NCBI RefSeq assembly: GCF_002217985.1
Contig: NZ_BCMI01000006.1
Span: 52,412 to 116,411, forward strand
Direction of reading: 5' to 3'
DNA length: 64,000 nt
Source of the DNA: Secundilactobacillus pentosiphilus
GTDB lineage: Bacteria; Bacillota; Bacilli; Lactobacillales; Lactobacillaceae
The notes beneath the pieces were generated by a model. It searched no databases and was not told the DNA's origin. It worked only from the letters and a program-made list of their open reading frames with translations. A program made the translations under genes and the position numbers. Of this stretch, positions 34,368 to 44,598 are shown piece after piece. Position 1 is the first letter of the stretch. Each line of letters starts with the position of its first letter.

Positions 34368-36603
34368 TCTGATTTGGTTAGCTATTTTAGCTGGGTGTTT
34401 AAGCGGCTGTTTTTTCGGTTTAACTTGGCTATCAGCGATATTGACAGTGATTTGGCTGATTCGCATACTTTGTTTACGTGACCGTCAGCTCTTGATTTGG
34501 ACGGCCCTAGTGCTGGTCATCTTTAGCGGCTTTTTTTGGCAAACACAACGGCGGATAAAGGATCAGACAATGTCAGATCAAACCGGAGCATCACTCTTGC
34601 TGACGGTTCAACCGGATGAATTACGCATTGAAGAGGGCCGAATTCAGTTAAGCGGCCGTACCAGAGATGGCCGGACGATTCAAGGACAGTATTTTTCGGA
34701 TGATCAAGCACAGCTTGAAAGCTTGCGTTTAAAAAAGACAACTCAAATGTTAGTTCATGGCGATATTGGTCAGCCGCCGCCAGCAACTAACGCTAACGAA
34801 TTTGACTTTCGTCAGTACCAAATTGATCAGGGGATTTTTAACACGATCAAAGTTGATCGACTAACGCCAGTTGAACTTTCTCATGTCAAAGATCCGTTTA
34901 CTTGGTGGGTCAATCTTTGTCATAGTTGGCGGGCACGGTTGGTGTACGCCACGCAGACCCTGCCCAAGACATTGAGGCTGTACGTTCAGGGCCTTTTTTT
35001 AGGCTGGCGGGCAACCGATTTTTATGATTCATTAAGCGCGGTGACGGACTTAGGGCTGATTCATTTGTTCAGTATCTCAGGGTTCCATATTGTTTGGATC
35101 GTAGCTGCCGTGAGCTGGTTTTTTCGCCGTTTAGGGTTTACTAAGACGCCAATAGCGGTGCTTTTATTGCTGCTGTTGCCTACCTATTATATTATCGCGG
35201 GTTCTCAAGCCGGTCTGCTGCGAGCGGTTGTAGTGGTGATTTTAGGCTTATTAGCGTCACTTTGCGGCTGGCAGCTGACTGGATTAACGACTTGGAGCAT
35301 GAGCTTATTGCTGGGATTGGCTGTTCAACCGGCTTTATTGATGCATTTAAGCGGTCAGTTAAGTTATGGCCTGGCCTTTGGACTGCTGTTTACCAGGGAG
35401 TTTGGTGTGTTTAAAACGACCTTGATGCTTAACCTATTGAGCTTACCGCTGATCCTCTATCATATTTACCAGTGGCACGTTTTGACCATGTTCGTTAATT
35501 TACTGATTTTGCCGGTCTTTAGTGTCTGCATTTTTCCGTTAGTGCTGGTTGCCGGAATCGGCGGGCACGTGATGCCGTGGCTGGCGGCTGGTACGGAGTG
35601 GCTGTTAAAGCTGTTTACTGGTGGCTTGAATGCCATTGATGCCTTACCCGGGATGATCGTGTTTGGCAAACCAGCAGCCTGGGTCGTCGGCTTATTGACG
35701 ATTTTAACGCTGCTGATGATGACACAACGGTTTAAGCACTGGATAATGCTGATTTTAGGGGTGGTATACCTGGCCAGCTTTTTAGTGATTCATTTTCCAG
35801 TGTCAGGGGAAGTGACCTTTTTTGATATTGGTCAGGGAGATAGTTTCCTTGTTCGGGCACCTTATAATCAGCAGATCACCATGATCGATACTGGCGGCCG
35901 CGTCAATTTTAGCGGTAAAAAAATCAGTGGCCGCAGCCGGGCACAGCGCATCAGCCTTAACTATTTAAAGAGTCAGGGGATCTCGCGTATCGATAACCTC
36001 TGCTTGTCACATCAGGACGCTGATCATGTCGGGGACGTTGGCGACGTGCTGCAGGGGATGCACGTTAAAAGGCTATACGTTCCGCTGGGTATGACCGCCA
36101 ATCCGCAGTTTATGAAGCGGATTGTGCCATACATTAAGCAAACTAAAATTATGCCTGTTCAAGCTGGTCAGCAGGTTAGTGGCACACCGCTTACAGTGGT
36201 TCATCCCTTCAAACCTGGTTTAGGGACCAACGAGGACTCAATGGTTTTAGCCGGTCAAATAGCGGGGAAACGTTTTCTATTCACCGGTGATTTAGACCAA
36301 GCGGGTGAACGGGATATTTTAAACCGCTATCCTGCATTGCGCACAGACGTGTTAAAATTAGGGCATCATGGCAGTAAAACGGCAACTGATCCAGGGGTTG
36401 TTAAAAAATTACAGCCCAAGATCGGCGTTATATCTGCCGGGCGGAATAATCGTTATGGGCATCCTAACCAAGAAACATTGGCTACTTTGGCAGCTGATCA
36501 TATTCCCGTTTTCAATACGCAAGTTAACGGGATGATTCGTTATCGATATACCAACACAACCAATGGCCATTGGGAGACCTTTTTAAAGGAGAAATTAACT
36601 TGA
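34321..36603 (+). CDS. comEC: DNA internalisation channel ComEC/Rec2
   Basis: A 760-aa polytopic membrane protein thought to form the channel for single-stranded DNA. It has an N-terminal pair of helices, an OB-type extracellular domain (about 80-180), the Competence domain with about eight helices (about 215-500, GLIHLFSISGFHIVWIVA and GSQAGLLRAVVV), and a C-terminal metallo-beta-lactamase domain (about 505-760) with FFDIGQGDSFLVR, SHQDADHVGDV and LGHHGSKTAT. The start is uncertain: TTG 34321 or ATG 34339, neither with a clear ribosome site, so translation may be coupled to comEB. It overlaps holA by 4 nt. Confidence 0.92.
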   Translation: MNAHQLMPICKNINHNLIWLAILAGCLSGCFFGLTWLSAILTVIWLIRILCLRDRQLLIWTALVLVIFSGFFWQTQRRIKDQTMSDQTGASLLLTVQPDELRIEEGRIQLSGRTRDGRTIQGQYFSDDQAQLESLRLKKTTQMLVHGDIGQPPPATNANEFDFRQYQIDQGIFNTIKVDRLTPVELSHVKDPFTWWVNLCHSWRARLVYATQTLPKTLRLYVQGLFLGWRATDFYDSLSAVTDLGLIHLFSISGFHIVWIVAAVSWFFRRLGFTKTPIAVLLLLLLPTYYIIAGSQAGLLRAVVVVILGLLASLCGWQLTGLTTWSMSLLLGLAVQPALLMHLSGQLSYGLAFGLLFTREFGVFKTTLMLNLLSLPLILYHIYQWHVLTMFVNLLILPVFSVCIFPLVLVAGIGGHVMPWLAAGTEWLLKLFTGGLNAIDALPGMIVFGKPAAWVVGLLTILTLLMMTQRFKHWIMLILGVVYLASFLVIHFPVSGEVTFFDIGQGDSFLVRAPYNQQITMIDTGGRVNFSGKKISGRSRAQRISLNYLKSQGISRIDNLCLSHQDADHVGDVGDVLQGMHVKRLYVPLGMTANPQFMKRIVPYIKQTKIMPVQAGQQVSGTPLTVVHPFKPGLGTNEDSMVLAGQIAGKRFLFTGDLDQAGERDILNRYPALRTDVLKLGHHGSKTATDPGVVKKLQPKIGVISAGRNNRYGHPNQETLATLAADHIPVFNTQVNGMIRYRYTNTTNGHWETFLKEKLT

Positions 36604-37628
36604 CGTACGAGACAACGATGGCACAACTAAAAAAAGGGACCGCTAAACCGGTTTATTTGATTACTGGTAATCAGCCGTACTTAACACAGCGGCTGAAAAA
36701 AGCGTTTTTAAATCTGATCCCAGAGGCTGAGCAAACCATGAATTACGCCAGCTATGATATGGAATCAACGCCATTAGCACAGGCTTTAGACGATGCCATG
36801 TCAGCACCGTTTTTTGGCGAAAAACGACTGGTATTTATTGAACGGGCCTATTTTTTAACCACGGAAAACCACCGGGGCAGTAAGATCGACCACGATATTG
36901 AGGGTCTACTCAAATATTTAGAACATCCAGAGCCGACCTCTATTGTGGTTTTCTTTGCAACTAACGGTAAACTGGACAGCCGTAAAAAGGTTGTTAAAAC
37001 CATTAAAAAAGCGGCCGAAGTCGTTAGCTTAGAGGCAGTGGGTGAGCGCCAGATTCGCTCATTAGTTCAGCAGAATCTTAAGCAGGACCAGTTTGAAATT
37101 AAACCGGATGCGCTCGATTTGCTGCTTCAGCGGACGGGGACTGACTTGTCGCTGATTATGAATGAACTGCCGAAACTGAAATTGGCGTCTGTAGAAACCA
37201 AACAGATCGATCAAACGGTGGTTGCAGAATTGGTTTCTAAATCGCTGGATCAAAACGTGTTTGATTTGGTCAATGACGTGATGGGCAAGCGTATCGAAGC
37301 TGCTTTGAATCTGTACCGTCAATTGATCTTGACCAAGGAGGAGCCGCTCCGGATCAACGCTGTGTTGGTCAGTCAGTTTAGGCTGTTGATTCAAACGAAG
37401 ATTTTAATGCACAATGGTTATAGTCAGGGCAGCATTGCTTCTGCGCTGAAGGTCCACCCATACCGGGTGAAATTAGCGATGCAAAGTGTTCGGCATTTGG
37501 AGTTGGACCACCTTCGAAGGGCCTACCTTGGGTTAATTCAAATTGAACGGTCATTAAAATCAACTAGTCAAGAACCGATAATGCTTTTTGAACTGTTCAT
37601 GCTGAAATACTTGGATGAGGTTGCTTAA
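36600..37628 (+). CDS. holA: DNA polymerase III subunit delta
   Basis: A 342-aa clamp-loader subunit that opens the sliding clamp. The AAA+-like fold is recognised by KPVYLITGNQPYLTQRLKKAF at the N-terminus, LVFIERAYFL, VVFFATNGKLDSRKK and the C-terminal collar domain (LRINAVLVSQFRLLIQTK). The frame is open upstream into comEC, but AAAGGAG is 7 nt before TTG 36600, giving a TTGA overlap with the comEC stop and the usual N-terminus. comEC-holA-rpsT order is conserved in Firmicutes. Confidence 0.93.
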   Translation: MTYETTMAQLKKGTAKPVYLITGNQPYLTQRLKKAFLNLIPEAEQTMNYASYDMESTPLAQALDDAMSAPFFGEKRLVFIERAYFLTTENHRGSKIDHDIEGLLKYLEHPEPTSIVVFFATNGKLDSRKKVVKTIKKAAEVVSLEAVGERQIRSLVQQNLKQDQFEIKPDALDLLLQRTGTDLSLIMNELPKLKLASVETKQIDQTVVAELVSKSLDQNVFDLVNDVMGKRIEAALNLYRQLILTKEEPLRINAVLVSQFRLLIQTKILMHNGYSQGSIASALKVHPYRVKLAMQSVRHLELDHLRRAYLGLIQIERSLKSTSQEPIMLFELFMLKYLDEVA

Positions 37629-37636
37629 CAACAAAA

Positions 37637-37668
37637 AAAGGACCGATTCGTAATCGAATCGGTCCTTT
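37637..37668. terminator. Bidirectional terminator between holA and rpsT
   Basis: A perfect 14-bp stem (37637-37650 with 37655-37668) with tetraloop TAAT; A-rich on the left, so it has a strong T run for rpsT on the minus strand and a shorter one for holA. Confidence 0.85.
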
Positions 37669-37683
37669 AATATTTGGTTTAAT

Positions 37684-37947
37684 TTAGGCGTTTGCTTTAG
37701 CTAAACGAGCAGCCATACGTGACTTGTCGCGGGAAGCTTTATTGGTTTTGATTAAACCCTTTGAAGCAGCACGGTCAACGGCGCTAGAAGCAGCTTTGTA
37801 TAACTCAGCTGCGTTATCGTCGTGGTTCGTAACAGCTTTTTCAAACTTCTTAACGGCTGTTCGCATACTGCTAAGTTGTGCAGAATTACGTTCGTTAGCT
37901 TTAACGTTCGTTTTTGCACGTTCGATCGCAGATTTGATAATTGGCAA
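37684..37947 (-). CDS. rpsT: 30S ribosomal protein S20
   Basis: An 87-aa three-helix ribosomal protein binding 16S rRNA. Recognised by [19 protein letters not shown] and the C-terminal [17 protein letters not shown]. The frame is open to 38031, but GGAGG lies 8 nt before TTG 37947 (M-P-I-I-K), which gives the normal S20 length; the longer start would lie at the promoter. A consensus promoter is at 38003-38031. It is transcribed divergently from rpsO. Confidence 0.95.
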   Translation of the reverse strand: MPIIKSAIERAKTNVKANERNSAQLSSMRTAVKKFEKAVTNHDDNAAELYKAASSAVDRAASKGLIKTNKASRDKSRMAARLAKANA

Positions 37948-38002
37948 TGAATTCACCTCCACACTCATAAGCCAGATGGCTCTGTAATATTCAACGAATG
38001 TC

Positions 38003-38031
38003 ATTATACAGAATAAAATCAATGATTGCAA
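38003..38031 (-). promoter_or_regulatory. Promoter of rpsT
   Basis: On the minus strand TTGCAA (38026-38031), 17 nt, TATAAT (38003-38008). The leader contains a small AGCCA/TGGCT hairpin. Confidence 0.85.
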
Positions 38032-38087
38032 CAGTTCGTCATTAATTGTAAAGTAAAACTACTTGATAAGGGGTTTAATATAAAACC

Positions 38088-38116
38088 TTGTTATTCTGTG
38101 CTAGAACAGATATAAT
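38088..38116 (+). promoter_or_regulatory. Promoter of rpsO
   Basis: TTGTTA (38088-38093), 17 nt, TATAAT (38111-38116). Confidence 0.85.
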
Positions 38117-38135
38117 AACAAAGGTTCTTAATTTT

Positions 38136-38210
38136 CCCTTACTTAGTTGACTGCGATCTCACTCACGGCAACTCAGTAACGGGTGGACAAATAAAATAAA
38201 GGTGGGAAAT
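38136..38210 (+). promoter_or_regulatory. Structured rpsO leader (candidate S15 autoregulatory RNA)
   Basis: CCC-TTACT-T-AGTTG (38136-38149) pairs with CAACT-C-AGTAA-C-GGG (38069-side arm at 38169-38183): 13 base pairs with one mismatch and one bulge. The same CCC region can alternatively pair with GGGAAATTT (about 38204-38212) beside the ribosome site, which would hide it. Such a choice of folds is how several S15 leaders sense free S15, but this one is inferred from sequence only. Confidence 0.55.
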
Positions 38211-38215
38211 TTTTC

Positions 38216-38485
38216 ATGGCTATTACACAAGAAAAGAAAACCGAGATTATGAAGCAGTATGCTCGTCACGATGGCGACACTGGTTCAGCAGAAGTTCAAA
38301 TCGCTGTTTTAACAGCAGACATTAACGAATTGAACAACCATATGAAAGTTCACAAGAAGGACTTCCATTCACAACGTGGTTTAATGAAGAAGATCGGTCA
38401 TCGTCGTAACTTGTTAGCTTACTTACGTAAAACTGACATCCAACGTTACCGTAATCTGATCAAGTCATTGGGTCTACGTCGTTAA
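38216..38485 (+). CDS. rpsO: 30S ribosomal protein S15
   Basis: An 89-aa ribosomal protein binding the 16S rRNA central domain early in assembly. Length and sequence are canonical: [34 protein letters not shown] and the C-terminal [35 protein letters not shown] precedes the ATG. The 100-nt leader is structured and may mediate autoregulation. RNase J2 follows after a terminator, instead of pnp. Confidence 0.97.
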   Translation: MAITQEKKTEIMKQYARHDGDTGSAEVQIAVLTADINELNNHMKVHKKDFHSQRGLMKKIGHRRNLLAYLRKTDIQRYRNLIKSLGLRR

Positions 38486-38499
38486 TTTTGATTATTTGG

Positions 38500-38526
38500 A
38501 GCTCTCCATTTTCGGAGGGCTTTTTT
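38500..38526 (+). terminator. Terminator of rpsO
   Basis: AGCTCTCC (38500-38507) with GGAGGGCT (38514-38521, one G-U), loop ATTTTC, then six T. Confidence 0.85.
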
Positions 38527-38567
38527 GCTGTTCTGAGAGATTTTTTTACTTGAGCCAGTTTGGACTG

Positions 38568-38596
38568 TTACATAGTTGAATTAAGTGTGATAAACT
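38568..38596 (+). promoter_or_regulatory. Promoter of rnjB
   Basis: TTACAT (38568-38573), 17 nt, extended -10 TG-A-TAAACT (hexamer 38591-38596). A CCTAAA/TTTAGG hairpin lies in the leader at about 38618-38638. Confidence 0.55.
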
Positions 38597-38721
38597 GTAA
38601 ACAGTTTGTAGACGTGCCTAAATTTTAAGAGTTTAGGAAAAAAGTAAGTATTCATAATCAGCGATGGCTTTTAGCAATTGGCTGATTTGAAGAACCAGAA
38701 CAACATATTTTGAGGTGAATT

Positions 38722-40458
38722 ATGGACAAAGCAAAAATTAAGATGATGCCATTGGGCGGTGTTCGCGAAAATGGCAAGAATATGTATATTGTAGACGTAA
38801 ATGACAGTATCTATGTTTTAGACTGTGGTTTAAAGTACCCGGAAAACGAATTGCTGGGCATCGATATTGTGATTCCGGATTTCGGTTACTTGCGGGAAAA
38901 TAAGGATCGTATTGTGGGTGTATTTCTCACTCACGGCCACGCTGATGCCATTGGTGCACTGCCTTATTTCTTGAAGGAATTTAAGGTGCCGGTATTTGGC
39001 TCTGAAATGACGATTGAACTCGCTAAATTAAATTGCCAGTCGGATCCGAATGTGAAGGACTTTGATGACTTTCACGTGGTGGATGCGCAAACTGAAATTG
39101 ATTTTGGGGACGTGACGGTTTCGTTCTTTAAAACGACCCATTCAATTCCTGAATCAATGGGAATCGTATTGAATACCAGTGAGGGCAGCATTGTTTATAC
39201 TGGTGACTTTAAGTTTGACCAGACAGCTGCGCCTGGTTACCAAACGGACTATGCTCGGTTGGCTCAAATTGGAACTAACGGCGTACTTGCGTTACTAAGC
39301 GATTCAGCTAATGCCGAGAATCCTAGTGAAACCGCGAGTGAACGTGACATTGCCGAGAACGTGATTGAAACGTTCAACTATGCTAAAAGCCGCATTGTAG
39401 TGGCTAGTGTAGGCTCGAATATTCTACGGTTACAGCAGGTTTTCGATGCAGCTGCTAAGACGGGCCGGAAGGTTTATTTGACTGGCCGAGACATCGAAAA
39501 GATTGTTGATACGGCAATGCGCTTAAATAAACTCGTTTTGCCAGAAGACGATTTACTGATTTCAGAAGATCAACTGGAAAAATTGTCACCTGAACAAATC
39601 GTGATTATTCAAACGGGTAAGATGGGTGAACCGATCAAAGCCCTTCAACGGATGGCTAACAAGCAGGAGAAGGGTCTGAGCATTGAAAAAGACGACCTGG
39701 TCTTTATTACAACGACGCCTTCCCATGCCATGGAGACCAACGTTGCTAAGACCCGCGATATGATTTACCGGGCCGGCGGTGAAGTCAAAGCGATTTCTGA
39801 TGATTTGAATTCATCTGGACACGCCAGCAAGCATGATCTTCAACTGCTGATCAACATTCTTCATCCTAAGTATTTAGTGCCGATTCAGGGTGAATACCGG
39901 CTAATGTCAGCTCATCAACGGGCTGCTGAGGAAGTCGGTATGGCAGAAGACCATATTTTTATGACTGCCAAGGGTGACCAGCTCGTTTACGATGGCAAGG
40001 ATATGGTGTTGAGCGGCAGTGTTGAAGTGGGCAACACCATGATCGATGGTATTGGTGTCGGTGATATCGGCAACATTGTTCTGCGAGACCGTAAAGTGCT
40101 TTCAGAAGACGGCATCTTTGTTGCTGTCATTACGATCGACCATAAAAAGAAGCAGATCATTGGGGAACCAAAGATTACTTCTCGTGGTTTTGTGTACGTT
40201 AAAGCAAATAAGGACCTCATGCATGAAAGTGCCGAGATTATTAAAAAAGCAGTTCAAACGAACCTGGACAATAAAGAATTTGACTGGACGCATTTAAAAC
40301 AGGATGTTCGTGAGAAGCTCAATCACTATTTATTTGACCAAACGCGACGCCATCCAGTGATCTTACCAGTGATCATGGAAGTTGATCCGCGACGTCATAA
40401 GCCGAAGAGCAAACATAAGAAACAAGCTGCACAAAAGAATCAGCAAGCTGAAAAATAA
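38722..40458 (+). CDS. rnjB: Ribonuclease J2
   Basis: A 578-aa paralogue of the RNase J at 8505 that normally forms a J1/J2 heteromer. The overall fold is conserved (GGVRENGKNMYIV, SDSANAENP, HPKYLVPIQGEYRLM), but the zinc motif reads H71-G-H73-A-D75-A76 instead of HxHxDH, with the last histidine replaced by alanine. This is the known J2 pattern and predicts weak nuclease activity. A Lys/Gln-rich basic tail (KPKSKHKKQAAQKNQQAEK) follows the C-terminal domain. Location after rpsO matches Bacillus. It has its own promoter. Confidence 0.93.
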   Translation: MDKAKIKMMPLGGVRENGKNMYIVDVNDSIYVLDCGLKYPENELLGIDIVIPDFGYLRENKDRIVGVFLTHGHADAIGALPYFLKEFKVPVFGSEMTIELAKLNCQSDPNVKDFDDFHVVDAQTEIDFGDVTVSFFKTTHSIPESMGIVLNTSEGSIVYTGDFKFDQTAAPGYQTDYARLAQIGTNGVLALLSDSANAENPSETASERDIAENVIETFNYAKSRIVVASVGSNILRLQQVFDAAAKTGRKVYLTGRDIEKIVDTAMRLNKLVLPEDDLLISEDQLEKLSPEQIVIIQTGKMGEPIKALQRMANKQEKGLSIEKDDLVFITTTPSHAMETNVAKTRDMIYRAGGEVKAISDDLNSSGHASKHDLQLLINILHPKYLVPIQGEYRLMSAHQRAAEEVGMAEDHIFMTAKGDQLVYDGKDMVLSGSVEVGNTMIDGIGVGDIGNIVLRDRKVLSEDGIFVAVITIDHKKKQIIGEPKITSRGFVYVKANKDLMHESAEIIKKAVQTNLDNKEFDWTHLKQDVREKLNHYLFDQTRRHPVILPVIMEVDPRRHKPKSKHKKQAAQKNQQAEK

Positions 40459-40466
40459 TGGTTCTA

Positions 40467-40505
40467 AATCCCGTATGTTTGAATGCAAACGTACGGGATT
40501 TTTAT
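40467..40505 (+). terminator. Terminator of rnjB
   Basis: A 15-bp stem with one G-U (40467-40481 with 40486-40500, loop AATG), followed by TTTATTT. Confidence 0.8.
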
Positions 40506-40523
40506 TTCATGGAGGTGCGTAGC

Positions 40524-41414
40524 GTGGATCGAAACTTGCAGTTGGCAAACGAAGCCTTTAAAAAAGAACAGTGGCAGCAGGCTGCTCAGTTTTATGAGCA
40601 GGAATATCAGTCTGCACCTAGTGAGAAAATCAATCATTTACTGGTTAAGAGCCTGTTTGAGGATCACCAGTACAAAATGGCCTATACGGTGATGATGGAT
40701 AACCTTAACAGCTACTTAATGGATGGTCAGCATGTGATCCTGATGGTGAGGGTGCTGCTAGTTAATCATCAGTTATTAATGGCACATGTTTTAACGGCAA
40801 CGGTTCCGCGCTTGCCAGCAGAAGTTGGCCAACTCCTTTTTCAGGCGGAAGAAGAAGCTCGCCAGAAACCCGGTTTTAGAAAAGACTATCAAACTTTCTA
40901 TCAGCTGAGCGCCCTAACGCTTAATCAGCAACAGCAGGCATTTGAAAAGGGTAAGCAATTGCCCCTAGGTGAGTGGGTAACAGCGACAAAAGCTTTATTG
41001 ATTGATCCATTTGTTAAGCCAATTATTCGGGTGAGCTTATTAGAAATGGTACAAAAACTTAAGCTGAAAGAACGATTTACTTTTCGCTGGTTGGATAATA
41101 AAAATTACGAGGTTGCAGGCAATCAGTTAAAATCATTGGCAGAGGTCAAAAAGGTTGGTATACTTGAACGTACGCTGCAAGCGATGCTTGGGGATCACGA
41201 TCCCATGACTCAGCAGTTGTACCAAAACGAGTTGGGTTTGCAAGTGACGTTGTTATATCCCTTTATTGATCGGGCCATCCCAGACCCGCAAGCCTGGGTG
41301 ACACGTTTGATCCAGGGTGATCAGGAACAGTCAGCAGCATTACCAACGGCTTATAGTGTCGAATGGTGGCAACGAAAACTGTCACAAATTATGTCAGAGA
41401 TGACGGGCACATAA
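40524..41414 (+). CDS. Hypothetical TPR-like protein
   Basis: A 296-aa soluble, helical protein. The first about 110 residues look like two or three degenerate tetratricopeptide repeats (LANEAFKKEQWQQAAQFYEQEYQSAPSE pattern, then HLLVKSLFEDHQYKMAYTVM), suggesting protein-protein contacts. The rest is helical with no motif I recognise. The frame is open through the rnjB terminator to 40458, but GGAGG (40511-40515) sets GTG 40524 as the start. The gene lies between rnjB and tuf, where lactobacilli often have an uncharacterised TPR gene. Read-through of the rnjB terminator may supply expression. Function is unknown. Confidence 0.75.
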   Translation: MDRNLQLANEAFKKEQWQQAAQFYEQEYQSAPSEKINHLLVKSLFEDHQYKMAYTVMMDNLNSYLMDGQHVILMVRVLLVNHQLLMAHVLTATVPRLPAEVGQLLFQAEEEARQKPGFRKDYQTFYQLSALTLNQQQQAFEKGKQLPLGEWVTATKALLIDPFVKPIIRVSLLEMVQKLKLKERFTFRWLDNKNYEVAGNQLKSLAEVKKVGILERTLQAMLGDHDPMTQQLYQNELGLQVTLLYPFIDRAIPDPQAWVTRLIQGDQEQSAALPTAYSVEWWQRKLSQIMSEMTGT

Positions 41415-41466
41415 AAATTTTCCATTGAATTTAGAGTTTATTGTTTACAAACGATAACCTAATCTA

Positions 41467-41531
41467 TATAATATTTAAGGATTCTTCTTGAGGGATTCTC
41501 GATTTACCTTTTCGAGAAGAAGTAGTATAAT
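41467..41531 (+). promoter_or_regulatory. Tandem promoters of tuf
   Basis: P1: TATAAT at 41467-41472 with a poor -35. P2: TTTACC (41503-41508), exactly 17 nt, TATAAT (41526-41531). The P2 -35 lies in the loop of a TTCTCGA/TCGAGAA inverted repeat. Confidence 0.7.
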
Positions 41532-41546
41532 TTACAACAAAGGGTT

Positions 41547-41567
41547 GCCAACAAATCGCTTGTTGGC
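41547..41567 (+). promoter_or_regulatory. tuf leader hairpin
   Basis: GCCAACAA (41547-41554) and TTGTTGGC (41560-41567) form a perfect 8-bp stem with a 5-nt loop, 35 nt ahead of the tuf start. No T run follows, so it is more likely an mRNA-stability or regulatory hairpin than a terminator. Confidence 0.5.
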
Positions 41568-41601
41568 ATAATCTTTGTGAAAAATACAGGAGGTTTCATT
41601 A

Positions 41602-42789
<1,188 letters not shown>

Positions 42790-42808
42790 TACCTACCTAA
42801 ATGAACAT

Positions 42809-42846
42809 AAAAAGTCCGAGAAGGTTACCTTTTCGGACTTTTTTAT
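42809..42846 (+). terminator. Terminator of tuf
   Basis: A 14-bp stem, 42811-42824 with 42828-42841 (one G-U), loop TTA, then T. Confidence 0.9.
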
Positions 42847-42915
42847 TTGAGTGAATCCCAGTAAAATAATGAATCATAAAACGACTGTCTTCCATACGTT
42901 GCGTGCAGTCTAATG

Positions 42916-42944
42916 TTTACTTTTGAGCTTGCTTACGTTAAACT
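42916..42944 (+). promoter_or_regulatory. Promoter of tig
   Basis: TTTACT (42916-42921), 17 nt, TAAACT (42939-42944). Confidence 0.65.
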
Positions 42945-43008
42945 AAAGTCTGTACGCAATTTGAGTATGATCGTATTCGAAGATATATTTAATTTCGGAG
43001 GGAATATA

Positions 43009-44331
43009 ATGGCTGCAAAATGGGAAAAAAAGGACACTAACAAGGGTGAATTAACCTTTGAAATCGGTGCCGACCAAATTAAGAAAGGCTTAGACCAAGC
43101 CTTCGCAAAGACCAAGAAGAACTTAGCTGTTCCTGGTTTCCGTAAGGGAAAGGTTCCACGTCAGATCTTTAACAAGATGTACGGCGAAGAAGCCCTTTAT
43201 CAAGATGCTTTGAACATTGTTTTGCCTGATGCTTATGAGGCAGCAATCAAAGAAGCAGGTATCGAACCAGTTGATCAACCACAAGTTGACGTTGAATCCA
43301 TGGAAAAGAACAAGCCATGGGTTTTAAAGGCTGTTGTTACTGTAAAGCCTGACGTTAAGCTGGGTGAATACAAAGACTTAAGTGTTACTAAGCAAAACAC
43401 GCGTGTTTACCAAAAGGACATCGATGCTGAATTAGAAAGCCGTCGTCAATCACAAGCTGAATTAGTTTTGAAAGAAGACGAACCAGCTGCTAAGGGCGAC
43501 ACAGTTGTTATTGACTTTGACGGTTACGTTGATGGCAAGCAGTTCGATGGTGGAAAAGCTGATAACTATTCACTCGAATTAGGCTCTAACTCATTCATCC
43601 CAGGTTTTGAGGACCAATTAGTTGGCCACAAGGCTGGTGAAGATGTTGATGTTAAGGTGACCTTCCCAGATGACTACCAAGCTGAAAACTTACAAGGCAA
43701 GGAAGCCACTTTCAAGACGACTATTCACGAAGTTAAGCAGAAGGAATTACCTGATCTTGATGATGAATTTGCTAAGGATGTTGACGAAGAAGTTGACAGC
43801 TTAGACGAATTAAAGGCCAAGATCAAGGATGAACTGAAGGAAAAGAAAGTGACAGCTGCTCACAATGCTATCGAAGACGAAGCCATTGGCGAAGCCGTTG
43901 ATAACGCCGAAGTTCAAGAAATTCCTGACGCAATGAAGGAAGAAGACATTCATCGTCAAATGGATCAATACTTAGCAAACATGCAACAACAAGGTATCGA
44001 CCCTAAGACTTACTTCAAGCTAACAGGTACTAGCGAAGATGATTTGCACAAACAGTTTGCTGCAGATGCAGAACGTCGTGTAAAGACTAACTTAGTACTG
44101 GAAGCCATTGTTGATGCTGAAAAGATCGAACCTTCTGAGGATGATTTAAAGGCAGAAGTTAAAGATCTTGCCGGTCAATATGGGATGGAAGAAAGCGCTG
44201 TTCGTTCAGCACTTTCAGATGACATGCTGAAGCATGATATTGCCATTAAGAAGGCCGTTGACCTGATTACTGACTCAGCTAAGCAAGACAAGTCTAAAAA
44301 AGACGAAGAAAACGAAAAAAGTGACAAGTAG
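43009..44331 (+). CDS. tig: Trigger factor
   Basis: A 440-aa ribosome-bound chaperone with peptidyl-prolyl isomerase activity. The ribosome-binding domain carries the signature region [20 protein letters not shown] (about 40-58), the FKBP-type domain is about 155-245 ([19 protein letters not shown]), and the helical C-terminal chaperone domain ends in a Lys/Glu-rich tail. The frame is open from 42913, but CGGAGGGA sits just ahead of ATG 43009 and the promoter at 42916-42944 excludes the longer start. tig-clpX-engB order is conserved in Firmicutes. Confidence 0.95.
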   Translation: MAAKWEKKDTNKGELTFEIGADQIKKGLDQAFAKTKKNLAVPGFRKGKVPRQIFNKMYGEEALYQDALNIVLPDAYEAAIKEAGIEPVDQPQVDVESMEKNKPWVLKAVVTVKPDVKLGEYKDLSVTKQNTRVYQKDIDAELESRRQSQAELVLKEDEPAAKGDTVVIDFDGYVDGKQFDGGKADNYSLELGSNSFIPGFEDQLVGHKAGEDVDVKVTFPDDYQAENLQGKEATFKTTIHEVKQKELPDLDDEFAKDVDEEVDSLDELKAKIKDELKEKKVTAAHNAIEDEAIGEAVDNAEVQEIPDAMKEEDIHRQMDQYLANMQQQGIDPKTYFKLTGTSEDDLHKQFAADAERRVKTNLVLEAIVDAEKIEPSEDDLKAEVKDLAGQYGMEESAVRSALSDDMLKHDIAIKKAVDLITDSAKQDKSKKDEENEKSDK

Positions 44332-44352
44332 TTTTTAACGTTAACGTTGCTC

Positions 44353-44405
44353 ACAAAGGCCCTAAAGACGAGAATGGTTGATTCTTGTTAGGGCCTTTGT
44401 TTGTG
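44353..44405 (+). terminator. Terminator of tig
   Basis: ACAAAGGCCCTAA (44353-44365) pairs with TTAGGGCCTTTGT (44388-44400), and the inner ACGAGAAT/ATTCTTGT continues the helix. Confidence 0.8.
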
Positions 44406-44533
44406 TATATGGGCTATTGAATGATGTACGAGTGGAGAACTGCAAGAAAAAATCAAATGGCCTAAAAGGTATGATTAACGCCGTTTGTAGCGTGGGCTGT
44501 TTGAGCTTTTACTTTCCCACTCCCATCTTTGTA

Positions 44534-44542
44534 TGGTATAGT
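44534..44542 (+). promoter_or_regulatory. Extended -10 promoter of clpX
   Basis: TG-G-TATAGT (hexamer 44537-44542), 57 nt before the start codon. The -35 is weak. Confidence 0.6.
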
Positions 44543-44598
44543 AGCAGTTGCGTTAAAGAAAAATATAAATGTAGAATTTAAAGAGGGGTGACTCTTAA

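Noticed and set aside
44378..44581. 67-codon ORF between tig and clpX
   Set aside because: It covers the tig terminator and the clpX promoter and has no ribosome site.
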